Positions 7,629 through 16,624 of a stretch of DNA of 64,000 nucleotides are shown in pieces. The stretch lies in assembly GCF_900107585.1 (NCBI RefSeq), contig NZ_FNQM01000004.1:62001-126000 (forward strand), read 5' to 3'. The translations under genes and the position numbers were made by a program. This DNA comes from Rubrimonas cliftonensis. GTDB taxonomy: Bacteria; Pseudomonadota; Alphaproteobacteria; Rhodobacterales; Rhodobacteraceae. The notes under the pieces were generated by a model, which worked only from the letters and a program-made list of their open reading frames with translations, was not told the origin of the DNA and did no database searches. Each line of letters begins with the position of its first letter. Positions within the stretch are counted from its first letter, which is position 1.

Positions 7629-9074
7629 TCAGAAGAGCGGGGGCCTGCGGCCGAACCAGGGCCGGGCGGCCTCCAGCTCGGCGGCGAGCGCCATCAGCGT
7701 CTCGTCATCGCCGAAGCGGGTCGCGATCTGCACGCCGATCGGCAGGCCCTCCGCGTTCCAGAACAGCGGCAGCGTCGCCGCGGGCTGGCCGCTGGCGTTG
7801 TAGACCGGCGCGAAGGGCGAATAGGGCAGGATGCCCGCCGGCCCGATGCGGTAGTCGCGGAAATCCGGGTTGATCGGCGCGAAGCGCCCGATCTCGGCGG
7901 GCGGCTCGGCCATCGTGGCGGTCAGGAACGCGTCACGCCCCTCGAAGAAGCCCGCCAGCGCCCGCCCGAAATCATGCACATGCTCGACCGCTTCGAGGTA
8001 GTCGGCGCCGGATCGCGTTTCGGCGAGGCGGATGGCGCCGAGGCTCACCGGCTCGAGCTCGTCGTCGCACAGGGGCGCGCCGCGCTTCGCGCAGCGCTCG
8101 CGCACCCAGAGCGCGGTGCCGCAGGCGACGATGGTGGTCCATGCGTCCATCAGCCCGGCGACGTCGACGGTCGGCCGCGCCTCCTCGACATGGTGGCCGA
8201 GGCTTTCGAGCAGGCGCGCGGCGTCCTCCACCGCGGCGCGGCAGTCGGGGTGGATCGGCGCGCCGTCGAGCCGGCCGGCGGTGAAGGCGACGCGCAGGCG
8301 CCGCGGCGGCCGGGCGATCGCGGCGGCGAAGCCCTCGCGCAGCGGCGGCGCGACATAGGGGCCGCCTGGGTCGTCGCCGCAGGCCGCGTCGAGCAGCGCG
8401 GCGCTGTCGCGCACGGAGCGGGTGATGAAGCCGTCGATCGCCATGCCGGCCCAGCCCTCGCCGGCGTAGGGGCCGTCCGGCAGTCGGGCGCGGGTCGGCT
8501 TCAGCCCGAAGAGGCCGCAGTTGGACGCCGGTATCCGCACCGAGCCGCCACCGTCCGAGCCATGCGCCGCCGGGACGACGCCCGCGGCGACCGCGGCCCC
8601 GGCGCCGCCCGACGAGCCGCCCGGCGTGCGGCCCAGGCTCCACGGGTTCAGCGTCGGACCGCCATAGACCTGAGCCTCGGTGACGGGGCCGACGCCGCCC
8701 TCCGGCGCGGTGGTGCGACCGAATGTGACCAGTCCGGTGGCGCGCAGCCGCTCGAACAGCAGGCTGTCGCGGGGCCACTCCGTCCAGCGCAGCAGCCGCG
8801 AGCCGCCGCTCGACGGGAAGTCGACCGCCTCGCAGCCGAGATCCTTGAGCAGGAACGGGACGCCGCAGAACGGCCCGGCGGGCGGGCCGGCGGCGATGGC
8901 GGCGCGGGCGGGGCCCTCGTCGAGCCGCGCGATGCAGTTCAGCCGCGCCTGAGCCGCCTCGGCCCGCGCGAGCGCGAGATCGAGCAGCGCCGTGGCCGTC
9001 GTCTCGCCGCGCGCGACCAGCGCCGCGAGGCCCAGCGCGTCATGGGCGGCGTAGTCGGCCTGCGACAGGCTCAT
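7629..9074 (-). CDS. amidase, amidase-signature family
   Basis: 481 residues. Amidase-signature enzymes hydrolyse C-N amide bonds with a Ser-cisSer-Lys triad. Visible here: the lysine in [10 protein letters not shown], the serine of [13 protein letters not shown], and the glycine-rich signature [18 protein letters not shown]. Substrate cannot be predicted; many such proteins act on small aryl or alkyl amides, and others serve as GatA-like or nylon-type hydrolases. The start codon overlaps the stop of the upstream solute-binding protein gene (ATGA), so uptake and hydrolysis of an amide or amino acid derivative are likely linked. The 75 bp after its stop, towards the convergent M16 gene, hold nothing clear. 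Confidence 0.88.
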   Translation of the reverse strand: MSLSQADYAAHDALGLAALVARGETTATALLDLALARAEAAQARLNCIARLDEGPARAAIAAGPPAGPFCGVPFLLKDLGCEAVDFPSSGGSRLLRWTEWPRDSLLFERLRATGLVTFGRTTAPEGGVGPVTEAQVYGGPTLNPWSLGRTPGGSSGGAGAAVAAGVVPAAHGSDGGGSVRIPASNCGLFGLKPTRARLPDGPYAGEGWAGMAIDGFITRSVRDSAALLDAACGDDPGGPYVAPPLREGFAAAIARPPRRLRVAFTAGRLDGAPIHPDCRAAVEDAARLLESLGHHVEEARPTVDVAGLMDAWTTIVACGTALWVRERCAKRGAPLCDDELEPVSLGAIRLAETRSGADYLEAVEHVHDFGRALAGFFEGRDAFLTATMAEPPAEIGRFAPINPDFRDYRIGPAGILPYSPFAPVYNASGQPAATLPLFWNAEGLPIGVQIATRFGDDETLMALAAELEAARPWFGRRPPLF

Positions 9075-9901
9075 TCCTGGAGGGGGGCGATCAGGGTCAT
9101 GGCGCGCATCGCGTCGCCCATCACCGCGGGGGCGAAGGCGTCCGCGAAGATCTTGGCGAGTTCGCCATTGCGGTACATGCGGCTGAGCGCGCGGTCGACT
9201 TCCAACCGGAAGGCGTCGTCGTCGCGTGGCAGGGCGAGGCCCTGCGGCTCGATGGTCAGGACGTTGTTGGCGAGCGCGAGTTCCTCCGTCCGGCCCGACT
9301 CCGCGATCAGGAACAGAAGGATCGACTGATCGGCGAAATAGGCGTCGATGTCGCGCCCCAGCAGCCGGGCGATGCCCTCCTGATGCTCCTCTACCGTCAC
9401 GACGTCGGCGATCATCTGGGTGCGCTCAAGCGTGGCGGCGAGGCTGCGCTCGGTGGTCGTGCCGGCGCGGACGCCGATGCGGCGGTTCGCAAGCATCGCG
9501 AAGTCCGCCGTCTCGCCGCGCCGCATCAGCACGCTGGCGCCGTCGACATAGACCGGAATCGAGAAATCGACGATTTCGCGGCGGCTAAGCGTCATCGACG
9601 CGGCGCCGCATAGCAGGTCGATCTGGTCGTCGACGATCGCCTGGAAGCGGTTCTCGGCCGTCACCGGCACATGCTGGACGATGATCGGGCTGATGCCGAG
9701 CTGATCCCCCAGCCGCTCCGAGACCCGGTTGCAGAGTTCGACGGTGTAGCCCCCGGCGACGCCGTCCTTGAGGAACGAGAGCGGCGGCGCATCCGCCCGC
9801 ACCCCGACCCTCAGGGTGCCGGTTTCAGCGATGCGGTCGAGCACGTCGGCGTGCGCTCCGCCGGCCGTCAGCAGCACAAGAAGCAGTACCCTCAGCAGCA
9901 T
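9071..9901 (-). CDS. amino-acid-type ABC transporter substrate-binding protein
   Basis: 276 residues from ATG 9901, chosen because GGGAGAG lies about eight bases upstream and the hydrophobic leader MLLRVLLLVLL follows at once; the frame extends eight codons further without such support. Belongs to the bacterial extracellular solute-binding protein family 3: TLRVGVRADAPPLSFL, GYTVELCNRVSERLG, the RFQAIVDDQIDLLCGAASMT patch and the late IFADAF helix. It is periplasmic and probably binds an amino acid or analogue. No permease or ATPase is near; it is translationally coupled to the amidase downstream, an unusual two-gene unit. Confidence 0.85.
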   Translation of the reverse strand: MLLRVLLLVLLTAGGAHADVLDRIAETGTLRVGVRADAPPLSFLKDGVAGGYTVELCNRVSERLGDQLGISPIIVQHVPVTAENRFQAIVDDQIDLLCGAASMTLSRREIVDFSIPVYVDGASVLMRRGETADFAMLANRRIGVRAGTTTERSLAATLERTQMIADVVTVEEHQEGIARLLGRDIDAYFADQSILLFLIAESGRTEELALANNVLTIEPQGLALPRDDDAFRLEVDRALSRMYRNGELAKIFADAFAPAVMGDAMRAMTLIAPLQE

Positions 9902-10058
9902 GACGCACTCTCCCGAACAGCGCACAGACCTTAGCGATGCGACTCGATGCGGGATAGCACAAACCAGCCGCCTGCAAACGCCTCGACGCCGCCGCGTTCG
10001 GCGTGACGAAGCCTCATTTTCGCGTTAATCATCCCGTGGCGACAGCAGGGGGCGCACG

Positions 10059-11177
10059 ATGAGTTTCTGGGACCGGCTCACTGGCGAATTTATCGATGTC
10101 ATCGACTGGACCGAGACGGCCCGGGACCAGATGGTGTGGCGATTTGACCGCCACGGCGCCGCCATCAAATACGGCGCAAAGTTGACCGTTCGTGAAGGAC
10201 AGGCCGCCGTCTTCGTCCATGAAGGTCAACTCGCCGACGTCTTTCCGCCGGGTCTCTACATGCTCGAGACCAACAACATGCCGGTGATGACGACGCTCCA
10301 GCATTGGGACCATGGCTTCGAATCACCCTTCAAGTCCGAGATTTACTTCGTCTCGACGCGCCGCTTTCAGGACATGAAGTGGGGCACGCGCAACCCGATC
10401 ATCATGCGCGACCCGGAGTTCGGCGTGATCCGCGCGCGGGCCTTCGGAACCTATAGCCTGCGCGTGACCGACCCCGGGCGCTTCATGACCGAGGTCGTCG
10501 GCACCGACGGCGAGTTCACCACCGACGAGATCACGTTCCAGCTGCGCAACGTCATCGTCAGCGCCTTCTCCAACGCCCTGGCGAAGTCGGGCGTCGCGGC
10601 GCTCGACATGGCGGGCGCGACGGACCAGCTCGGCGAGTTGCTGCGCAAGCGCATCGCGCCGGAGCTGGCGGCCTATGGCGTCGAGACGCCTATGCTGACG
10701 GTGGAGAACATCTCTCTGCCCGCCGAGGTCGAGGCCGCGATCGACCGGCGCACCTCGATGGGCGTCGTGGGCGATCTGGGCAAGTACGCGCAGTTCCAGG
10801 CCGCCGAGGCGATGCGCGAGGCGGCGGGGACGCCGGGCTCGGCCATGGGTACGATGATCGGCGTGGGCATGGGCGGCGCGATGGCGCCGGGGCCGTGGGG
10901 CGGGGCTGGCGGCGCTGGCGGCGGCTGGGCTGGCGGCGGAGCCGCGGCGGCCCCGCCGCCGCCGCCCGAGCGCGTCTGGCACGTCGCCGAGAACGGTCAG
11001 ACGAGGGGGCCGTTCAGCCGCGCCGATCTCGGCCGGATGCTCGCCGAGGGCGGGCTGACGCGCGAGACTCTGGTCTGGACCGCCGGCGCGGCGGGCTGGA
11101 CGCGCGCCGGCGACATCACCGAACTCGCGCAGCTCTTCACGATCGCGCCGCCGCCCCCGCCGCCGCCCGCCGGCTAG
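10059..11177 (+). CDS. SPFH-domain protein with C-terminal GYF_2 domain
   Basis: 372 residues. The first 250 or so form an SPFH/virion-core-like (YdjI-type) domain: VREGQAAVFVHEGQLADVF, PPGLYMLETNN, then SEIYFVSTRRF and the long helix region ending VEAAIDRRTSMG. A Gly/Ala/Pro linker (about 270-305) leads to a GYF_2 module with WHVAENGQTRGPFSRADLGR and ETLVWTAGAAGWTRAGD, a fold used for proline-rich peptide binding. There is no obvious membrane segment, so it is likely a cytoplasmic, membrane-associated scaffold. It is nine bases upstream of a zinc-ribbon membrane protein; such pairs recur in bacteria. The role is unknown. Confidence 0.8.
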   Translation: MSFWDRLTGEFIDVIDWTETARDQMVWRFDRHGAAIKYGAKLTVREGQAAVFVHEGQLADVFPPGLYMLETNNMPVMTTLQHWDHGFESPFKSEIYFVSTRRFQDMKWGTRNPIIMRDPEFGVIRARAFGTYSLRVTDPGRFMTEVVGTDGEFTTDEITFQLRNVIVSAFSNALAKSGVAALDMAGATDQLGELLRKRIAPELAAYGVETPMLTVENISLPAEVEAAIDRRTSMGVVGDLGKYAQFQAAEAMREAAGTPGSAMGTMIGVGMGGAMAPGPWGGAGGAGGGWAGGGAAAAPPPPPERVWHVAENGQTRGPFSRADLGRMLAEGGLTRETLVWTAGAAGWTRAGDITELAQLFTIAPPPPPPPAG

Positions 11178-11186
11178 GCGCCGGCC

Positions 11187-12416
11187 ATGGCGCAGCGGAT
11201 GGGGCCCTGGGGGCGCAGGCCGGCGCCGGACGCCGCGCGCGCCGGCGGCGCCATCGCCGGGCGCGCCGGCGGCGAGACGGACGCGGCCGGCGCCGGCGGC
11301 GAGACAGACGCGGCGCAGGCCGGGCCGCCGCCCTCGCACTACCCCTGCGGCGCATGCGGCGCGATGCTGGGCTACCAGCCCGGCGCCGAGGAGCTCCTAT
11401 GCGCCTTCTGCGGCGCGACGACGCGGATCGCGCAGGCCGACGCGCTGGCTTCGGCGGCGGCCGTCGCCGAGCGCGACCTGAGCGCGGCGCTGAGGGCGGG
11501 CGGCGCGACGGCGGACCTCGAGACGACCGAGGTCGTGCGTTGCGAAGCCTGCGGCGCGCGCGTGACCTTCGAGGCCGGCGTCCACGCGGAGACCTGCCCG
11601 TTCTGTGCGAGCCCCATCGTCGGCGAGACCAGCCCCGACCGCCATGTGAAGCCGCAGGCGGTGCTGCCCTTCGCCATCGACGCCAAGCAGGCGGGCGCGG
11701 CGGTGACGCGCTGGCTGGGCGGGCTGTGGTTCGCGCCCTCGGGCCTGAGTCGGCAAGCGCGCACCGGGGCGCTGAGCGGCGTCTACACCCCTTACTGGAC
11801 CTTCGACGCGCAGGCCGAGGCCGCCTATTCCGGCGAGCGCGGCGACGCCTACACGGTGACGGTGCGGGGCCGCGACGGCAAGCCGCAGAGCGTGACGCGC
11901 ATCCGCTGGCGGCCCGCCCGCGGCCGGGTCTCGCGCGCCTTCGACGACGTGCTGACGGTCGGCTCGACCTCTCTGCCGCGGGAGGACGCCGAGGCGCTGG
12001 CCCCCTGGGACCTCTCCGACCTGCGGCCCTATGACCGCGACTGGCTGGCGGGGTTCCGCGCCGAGGCCTACACGGTGGACCTCGCGCAGGCCTGGGGCCA
12101 CGCGCGCGAGGCGATGGAGCGGACCATGGCCGCCGACGCGCGCCGGGCCATCGGCGGCGACATGCAGCGCCTGCACCGGCTCGATATGCGGCTGGAGGGC
12201 GAGACCTTCAAGCACTTGCTGCTGCCGGTCTGGATCGGCGCCTATCGCTGGCGCGGCGCGGTCTATCGCGTGCTGGTCAACGGCCGCACGGGCGCCGTGC
12301 GGGGCAGCCGGCCGTGGTCGGTCTGGAAGATCGCGCTGGCGGTTCTGGCGGCGCTGGCGCTCGCCGCGGCGGCGGCGCTGCTCGCGCTGGCGGCGGACGG
12401 GCGGCTGCCGGGCTGA
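11187..12416 (+). CDS. zinc-ribbon protein with C-terminal membrane anchor
   Basis: 409 residues. Two CxxC pairs near residue 53 (YPCGACG) and 72 (LLCAFCG) form one ribbon and RCEACG...ETCPFCASP near 120-140 a second. The middle region, with GVYTPYWTFDAQAEAAYSG and LLPVWIGAYRWRG, is a beta-rich domain typical of so-called TFIIB-type zinc-ribbon proteins, which databases sometimes mislabel as primosomal helicases. A single hydrophobic helix (about 380-402) would anchor it near the C-terminus. An Ala/Gly-rich repeat with two GGETDAA units occupies residues 27-44. It is presumably in one transcript with the SPFH-GYF gene just upstream. Confidence 0.75.
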   Translation: MAQRMGPWGRRPAPDAARAGGAIAGRAGGETDAAGAGGETDAAQAGPPPSHYPCGACGAMLGYQPGAEELLCAFCGATTRIAQADALASAAAVAERDLSAALRAGGATADLETTEVVRCEACGARVTFEAGVHAETCPFCASPIVGETSPDRHVKPQAVLPFAIDAKQAGAAVTRWLGGLWFAPSGLSRQARTGALSGVYTPYWTFDAQAEAAYSGERGDAYTVTVRGRDGKPQSVTRIRWRPARGRVSRAFDDVLTVGSTSLPREDAEALAPWDLSDLRPYDRDWLAGFRAEAYTVDLAQAWGHAREAMERTMAADARRAIGGDMQRLHRLDMRLEGETFKHLLLPVWIGAYRWRGAVYRVLVNGRTGAVRGSRPWSVWKIALAVLAALALAAAAALLALAADGRLPG

Positions 12417-12423
12417 GCGCTGC

Positions 12424-13203
12424 TCAGCCGAGCAACGCCCGGCGCAGCAGGTTGAGGCCGGTCAGCGTCAGCACCGCCAGTGTGGCGCGGCGGAAGGTCT
12501 GCGCGTCCAGCCGGTCGTGGACCGCATAGCCGGCGTACATCCCGACCGCCACGGGGATCACCGCCAGCGCCGAGAGCTGCGCCGTCTGCGCGTTCAGCAC
12601 GCCGGAGATGGTCTGGCCGACGGTGAGCGCCGCCGCGCCGAGGCCGAAGATCACGCCGAGGGCGAGCATCGTGTCCTTCTTCGGCGCCTCGATGGCGAGC
12701 AGGTAGAGCGTGACCGGCGGCCCCCATACCCCGGCGAGCCCGCCGCAGAGGCCGCCGACCAGCCCGGCGACGGCCTCCCAGAGCCGGGGCCGGGCCTTCA
12801 CGCCGCGCGGCTTCCAGCCGAGCAGCTGGGTCGCGGCGAAGCTCGTCACCACCGCGCCGAGCAGCCCGAAGAACGCCCGGTCGCTCAGCACGGTCAGCAG
12901 CTGGGAGAAGGCGGCGATCGAGGGCAGCAGCACGGCAAGCAGCAGCCGGTAGCGCTTGAGCGTCGTCCACGCCTCGCCGACGCCCTCGCGGAAGCTCTGC
13001 CAGGCGTTCGACAGCAGCATCGGCAGGATGAGCAGCGCCACCGCCGTCTGCGCCGGCAGGAACGTCCCCAGCAGCGACACGCCGATCAGCGGCAGGGCGA
13101 AGCCGACCGCGCCCTTGGAGAAGCCGCCGAGAAACAGGATGCCCGCCGCGGCGACCGCCCCCGAGACGCCATGGGCGGCGATGAAGGCGTTAAGGCTTTC
13201 CAT
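12424..13203 (-). CDS. TauE/SafE family permease
   Basis: 259 residues with about eight hydrophobic segments. The family hallmark near the N-terminus, FLGGFSKGAVGFALPLIG, is clear, and the internal repeat copy appears as VGGLCGGLAGVWGPPVTLYLL. TauE/SafE proteins export sulfite, sulfoacetate or related anions or import other acids; the substrate is not evident here. The gene is convergent with the zinc-ribbon gene (8 bp apart) and divergent from mcd. Confidence 0.85.
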   Translation of the reverse strand: MESLNAFIAAHGVSGAVAAAGILFLGGFSKGAVGFALPLIGVSLLGTFLPAQTAVALLILPMLLSNAWQSFREGVGEAWTTLKRYRLLLAVLLPSIAAFSQLLTVLSDRAFFGLLGAVVTSFAATQLLGWKPRGVKARPRLWEAVAGLVGGLCGGLAGVWGPPVTLYLLAIEAPKKDTMLALGVIFGLGAAALTVGQTISGVLNAQTAQLSALAVIPVAVGMYAGYAVHDRLDAQTFRRATLAVLTLTGLNLLRRALLG

Positions 13204-13360
13204 GGGGCGGCGCTTCCGGTCGGGCGACGGGGTTCGGGTCCTCCTTCGACCGGCGGCGTCGCAAGGTCAATGCGCGGGGCGCGCGAGCGGCAAGTGCCGA
13301 AAGTTGACCGCAACAATGTTCTGACGGGATGCTTGATCAGGCAACGAAGTTGCGCCGGCG

Positions 13361-13389
13361 TTGACTGGCGGGCCGCGAGGCGCTAGGTC
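13361..13389 (+). promoter_or_regulatory. candidate promoter of mcd
   Basis: TTGACT at 13361, 17-bp spacer, TAGGTC at 13384, 71 bp before the mcd ATG. The same TTGACT-17-TAGGTT pattern precedes hpf. The rest of the 256-bp gap to the divergent TauE gene shows no gene. Confidence 0.5.
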
Positions 13390-13459
13390 TCGCCGCATCA
13401 GCGAAGGAACTATTGCGCCGCAGCGTCGGCGCGCCTCTCAAGCCTGCCGGGGGTCGCCC

Positions 13460-15148
13460 ATGAACGTCGCCACGCCGCTCGCCGCTCCGCTCGACGCCGA
13501 CGGACCCTTCGACGCGCTCGCTCTCGCCGAGGCCGCCGTCGCGGCGGTCGACGCTGCGCTCGCCGGCGCGAAGTCGGGGCTCAAGGCCCGCGTCTCCTCC
13601 GCCGACGAGAGCGGGCGGGCGCGCATCTCCAACAGCGCGCTGGAGGCCGACCAGTACGCCGCGCATGCGCTGGCCTGGGCGGCGACCTATGGCGAATCGC
13701 TGCGCGAGATGGCCGACTGGGCGAAGCGCCTCGACGCCGAGAACAAGTTCGGCGAGATGGAGCTGCTGATCCTGCAGATCGCGTTCGGCGAGTATCTCGC
13801 GCAGCTGCGCGGCGGCCTGCCGATGAGCCAGGGCGAGATGGCGCGGCTGTCCGATCTCGGCGTCTCGCTGCAGGGCGAGGCGGTCGATCGGCTGATCGCC
13901 GAGGGAAACACCGACGCCGCGCGCAAGCGGCTCGTCGCACTGATGGCCGAGCGCGGCGGCGCGGCGACCTTCGGCGATTGCGGCCTCGACGACGAGTTCG
14001 AGATGGTGCGCGACCAGTTCCGGCGCTTCGCCGACGACAAGGTGGTTCCGCACGCCCACGAATGGCATCTCAAGGACGAGCTTATCCCCGACGCCATCAT
14101 CACGGAGATGGCGGAGCTGGGCGTCTTCGGGCTGACGATCCCGGAGGAATTCGGCGGCTTCGGCATGGGCAAGACGGCGATGTGCGTCGTCTCCGAGGAG
14201 CTTTCGCGCGGCTATATCGGCGTCGGCTCGCTGGGCACCCGCACCGAGATCGCCGCAGAGCTGGTGATCTGCGGCGGCACGCAGGCCCAGAAGGAGGAAT
14301 GGCTGCCGAAATTCGCCTCCGGCGAGGTGCTGCCGACGGCGGTGTTCACCGAGCCGAACACGGGCTCCGACCTCGGCGCGCTCAGGACGCGCGCGCGCAG
14401 GGACGGCGACGCCTGGGTGATCACCGGGAACAAGACCTGGATCACCCACGGCGCCCGCACCGACGTCATGACTGTGCTGGCCCGGACCATCCCCGACACG
14501 ACCGACTATCGCGGCCTGTCGATGTTCCTCGCGCCCAAGACGCGCGGCGACTGCGACCACCCGTTCCCCGACGCGACCATCGCCGGCGGCGAGATCGAGG
14601 TGCTCGGCTACCGCGGCATGAAGGAATACACCCTCTCGCTCGACGACCACCGCGTGCCGGGCGACGCGCTGCTCGGCGGCGTGGAGGGGCAGGGCTTCAA
14701 GCAGCTCATGCAGACCTTCGAGAGCGCCCGCATCCAGACCGCGGCGCGCGCCGTGGGCGTGGCGCAGTGCGCCATGGAGCTGGGGCTGCGCTACGCGCAG
14801 GAGCGCAGCGCCTTCGGCAAGCCGCTGATCGCGTTCCCGCGGGTCTATTCCAAGCTGGCGATGATGGCGGTGGAGATCATGGTGGCGCGGCAGCTCACCT
14901 ATTTCTCCGCCCGCGAGAAGGACGCCGAGCGGCGCTGCGACCTTGAGGCCGGCATGGCGAAGCTGCTGGGCGCCCGCGTCGCGTGGTCCTGCGCGGACAA
15001 CGCCCTGCAGATCCACGGCGGCAACGGCTTCGCGCTGGAGTATCCGATCAGCCGCGTTCTGTGCGACGCGCGCATCCTCAACATCTTCGAGGGCGCCGCC
15101 GAGATTCAGGCGCAGGTGATCGCGCGGCGGCTGCTGGAGACGGCCTGA
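13460..15148 (+). CDS. mcd: (2S)-methylsuccinyl-CoA dehydrogenase
   Basis: 562 residues from the ATG at 13460. It is an acyl-CoA dehydrogenase with the extra N-terminal domain of about 150 residues that marks Mcd (ALEADQYAAHALAWAATYGE, EMELLILQIAFGEYLAQLRGG, MSQGE). The standard core follows: TIPEEFGGFG, VFTEPNTGSDLGALRTRA, GNKTWITHGARTD, and the C-terminal FAD-binding helix ILNIFEGAAEIQAQVIARR. Mcd oxidises methylsuccinyl-CoA to mesaconyl-CoA in the ethylmalonyl-CoA pathway, the acetate assimilation route of organisms without isocitrate lyase, passing electrons to ETF. Length and domain order match the family. Monocistronic, with a hairpin after it. Confidence 0.9.
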   Translation: MNVATPLAAPLDADGPFDALALAEAAVAAVDAALAGAKSGLKARVSSADESGRARISNSALEADQYAAHALAWAATYGESLREMADWAKRLDAENKFGEMELLILQIAFGEYLAQLRGGLPMSQGEMARLSDLGVSLQGEAVDRLIAEGNTDAARKRLVALMAERGGAATFGDCGLDDEFEMVRDQFRRFADDKVVPHAHEWHLKDELIPDAIITEMAELGVFGLTIPEEFGGFGMGKTAMCVVSEELSRGYIGVGSLGTRTEIAAELVICGGTQAQKEEWLPKFASGEVLPTAVFTEPNTGSDLGALRTRARRDGDAWVITGNKTWITHGARTDVMTVLARTIPDTTDYRGLSMFLAPKTRGDCDHPFPDATIAGGEIEVLGYRGMKEYTLSLDDHRVPGDALLGGVEGQGFKQLMQTFESARIQTAARAVGVAQCAMELGLRYAQERSAFGKPLIAFPRVYSKLAMMAVEIMVARQLTYFSAREKDAERRCDLEAGMAKLLGARVAWSCADNALQIHGGNGFALEYPISRVLCDARILNIFEGAAEIQAQVIARRLLETA

Positions 15149-15218
15149 GCCGCTCCGCCCCAGCCCGCCCGCCCCAGCCCGCCCGTCCCGGCCCACCGCC
15201 CCGGCGGCGCTCGCCGAG

Positions 15219-15252
15219 AAGGCTCCCTTGCGCGGCGGCGCGGGGGAGCCTT
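15219..15252 (+). terminator. hairpin after mcd
   Basis: AAGGCTCCC (15219-15227) pairs with GGGAGCCTT (15244-15252) across a 16-base GC-rich loop. It is followed by a short T run only, so termination is plausible but not certain. It also lies just upstream of the META lipoprotein gene. Confidence 0.45.
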
Positions 15253-15284
15253 TCGTGTGTCCGCAGAACTGGGAGGGGGCGGAC

Positions 15285-15692
15285 ATGACGCATTGGCTGG
15301 TCATCCACTTGGCGGCGGCGCTGGCGCTCGCCGCCTGCGCGGCGCAGCCGCCGGCGGCGCCGTCGGGGCCGCCGGCGCTGGACGGCGGAACCTGGATGCT
15401 GGAGACGCTGGGCGGCGCGGCGGCGACCGCGCCCTCCACCTTCAACGTCGCGGGCGACCGGGCGACCGGGGCCGGCCCCTGCAACAGCTGGTTCGGCGGA
15501 TTTCGTCAGAACGGCGCGCAGGTGGAGATCGGCCCGATCGCGTCGACGCGCCGCGCCTGCCCGGCGCTGGCGGAGGAGCAGGCCTTCCTCGGCGCGCTGA
15601 CCGACGCCGCATCCCTCGCGGCGGACGGCGACGCGCTGAGCTTTCTCGACGCGGGCGGCGCGCGGCTCATGACCCTGCGGCGGGTCGAGTGA
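15285..15692 (+). CDS. META-domain lipoprotein
   Basis: 135 residues. The start is fixed by GGGAGGGGG upstream and by the leader MTHWLVIHLAAALALAAC, which ends in a lipobox (LAAC). The mature part is a single META (HslJ-like) domain: GGTWMLETLGG at the first strand, then TGAGPCNSWFGGF, IGPIASTRRACP and the final LSFLDAGGARLMTLRRVE. HslJ-type proteins are linked to heat-inducible or novobiocin phenotypes in enteric bacteria; function here is unknown. It sits alone between mcd and the tRNA-Leu promoter. Confidence 0.8.
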   Translation: MTHWLVIHLAAALALAACAAQPPAAPSGPPALDGGTWMLETLGGAAATAPSTFNVAGDRATGAGPCNSWFGGFRQNGAQVEIGPIASTRRACPALAEEQAFLGALTDAASLAADGDALSFLDAGGARLMTLRRVE

Positions 15693-15723
15693 AACCGTCG
15701 CCGCGCCAGCGCGCGATCGCCCG

Positions 15724-15752
15724 TTGACACGGCCCCGCGCGGGGCATACTCA
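15724..15752 (+). promoter_or_regulatory. promoter of tRNA-Leu
   Basis: Consensus -35 TTGACA at 15724, 17-bp spacer, -10 TACTCA at 15747 (CATACT at 15745 overlaps as an alternative), about 33 bp before the mature tRNA 5' end. One of the best promoters in the window. Confidence 0.6.
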
Positions 15753-15784
15753 CGCGCCTCGCAGGGGCTTTCGGGCCGCGCTGC

Positions 15785-15871
15785 GCCCAGGTGGCGGAAT
15801 TGGTAGACGCGCCAGCTTCAGGTGCTGGTTCTCGAAAGGGAGTGGAAGTTCGAGTCTTCTCCTGGGCACCA
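15785..15871 (+). tRNA. tRNA-Leu (anticodon CAG)
   Basis: The 87-nt cloverleaf has acceptor GCCCAGG (15785-15791) paired with CCTGGGC (15861-15867), discriminator A and encoded CCA at 15869-15871. The anticodon stem CCAGC/GCTGG encloses TTCAGGT, giving anticodon CAG at 15819-15821, which reads CTG, the major Leu codon in this genome. The long variable arm (CTCGAAAGGGAG region) fits class II tRNA-Leu, and the T loop TTCGAGT is present. Confidence 0.97.
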
Positions 15872-15953
15872 TCGCAACCGGCCGCCGACCCCTGACGGGG
15901 CGGCGGCCGTTTCGTTTGAGAGGCGCCGCGGCGCCGGGCCGGCAGGGGGCGCG

Positions 15954-16562
15954 ATGATCACGATCCATGAGGGCGATCTGCCGGAGGGGCTCGATCTGGG
16001 GCCCGTCGTCGCCATCGACACCGAGGCGATGGGGCTGAACCCGCATCGCGACCGCCTGTGCCTCGTGCAGCTGTCGTCCGGCGACGGGACGGCGCATCTG
16101 GTGCGCATCTCCCGCGAGCAGACCGAGGCGCCGAGACTCGCCGCGCTGCTGGCCGACCCCGACACGCTGAAGCTGTTCCATTTCGGGCGCTTCGACATCG
16201 CCGTGCTGGCGCACCGCTTCGGCGTGACGGCGCGGCCGGTCTGGTGCACCAAGATCGCGTCGAAGCTCGCGCGCACCTTCACCGACCGCCACGGGCTGAA
16301 GAGCCTGACGCAGGACCTGCTCGGCGTGGACATCTCCAAGCAGCAGCAGACGTCCGACTGGGGAGCGGCGACGCTGAGCGAGGCGCAGGCGGCCTATGCG
16401 GCCTCCGACGTGCTGCATCTGCACCGGCTGCGCGAGGCGCTGACGGCGATGCTGGAGCGCGAGGGCCGCATGGCGCTGGCGCAGGCCTGCTTCGACTTCC
16501 TGCCCGACCGGGCCGCGCTCGACCTCGCCGGATGGCCCGAAACGGACATATTCGCCCACTAG
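15954..16562 (+). CDS. rnd: short ribonuclease D-like 3'-5' exonuclease
   Basis: 202 residues from ATG 15954, only the DEDDy exonuclease domain. Exo I: VVAIDTEAMGL (D and E); Exo II: LFHFGRFDIAVL (D); Exo III: YAASDVLHLHRL (YxxxD). The HRDC domains of the classical 375-residue RNase D are missing, as in the short alphaproteobacterial form. Expected to trim 3' ends of tRNA or other RNAs. It begins 83 bp after the tRNA-Leu gene and may share its transcript; lptC follows 62 bp downstream. Confidence 0.88.
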   Translation: MITIHEGDLPEGLDLGPVVAIDTEAMGLNPHRDRLCLVQLSSGDGTAHLVRISREQTEAPRLAALLADPDTLKLFHFGRFDIAVLAHRFGVTARPVWCTKIASKLARTFTDRHGLKSLTQDLLGVDISKQQQTSDWGAATLSEAQAAYAASDVLHLHRLREALTAMLEREGRMALAQACFDFLPDRAALDLAGWPETDIFAH

Positions 16563-16624
16563 CCTGCACGGCGTCCGCTGATCAGTCTGGCCCGGAACAT
16601 TCACGGCGGAACATTTCCAAAAGC

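Noticed and set aside
13337-15484. 715-codon minus-strand open frame opposite mcd
   Set aside because: Arg/Ala/Leu-rich shadow of mcd.
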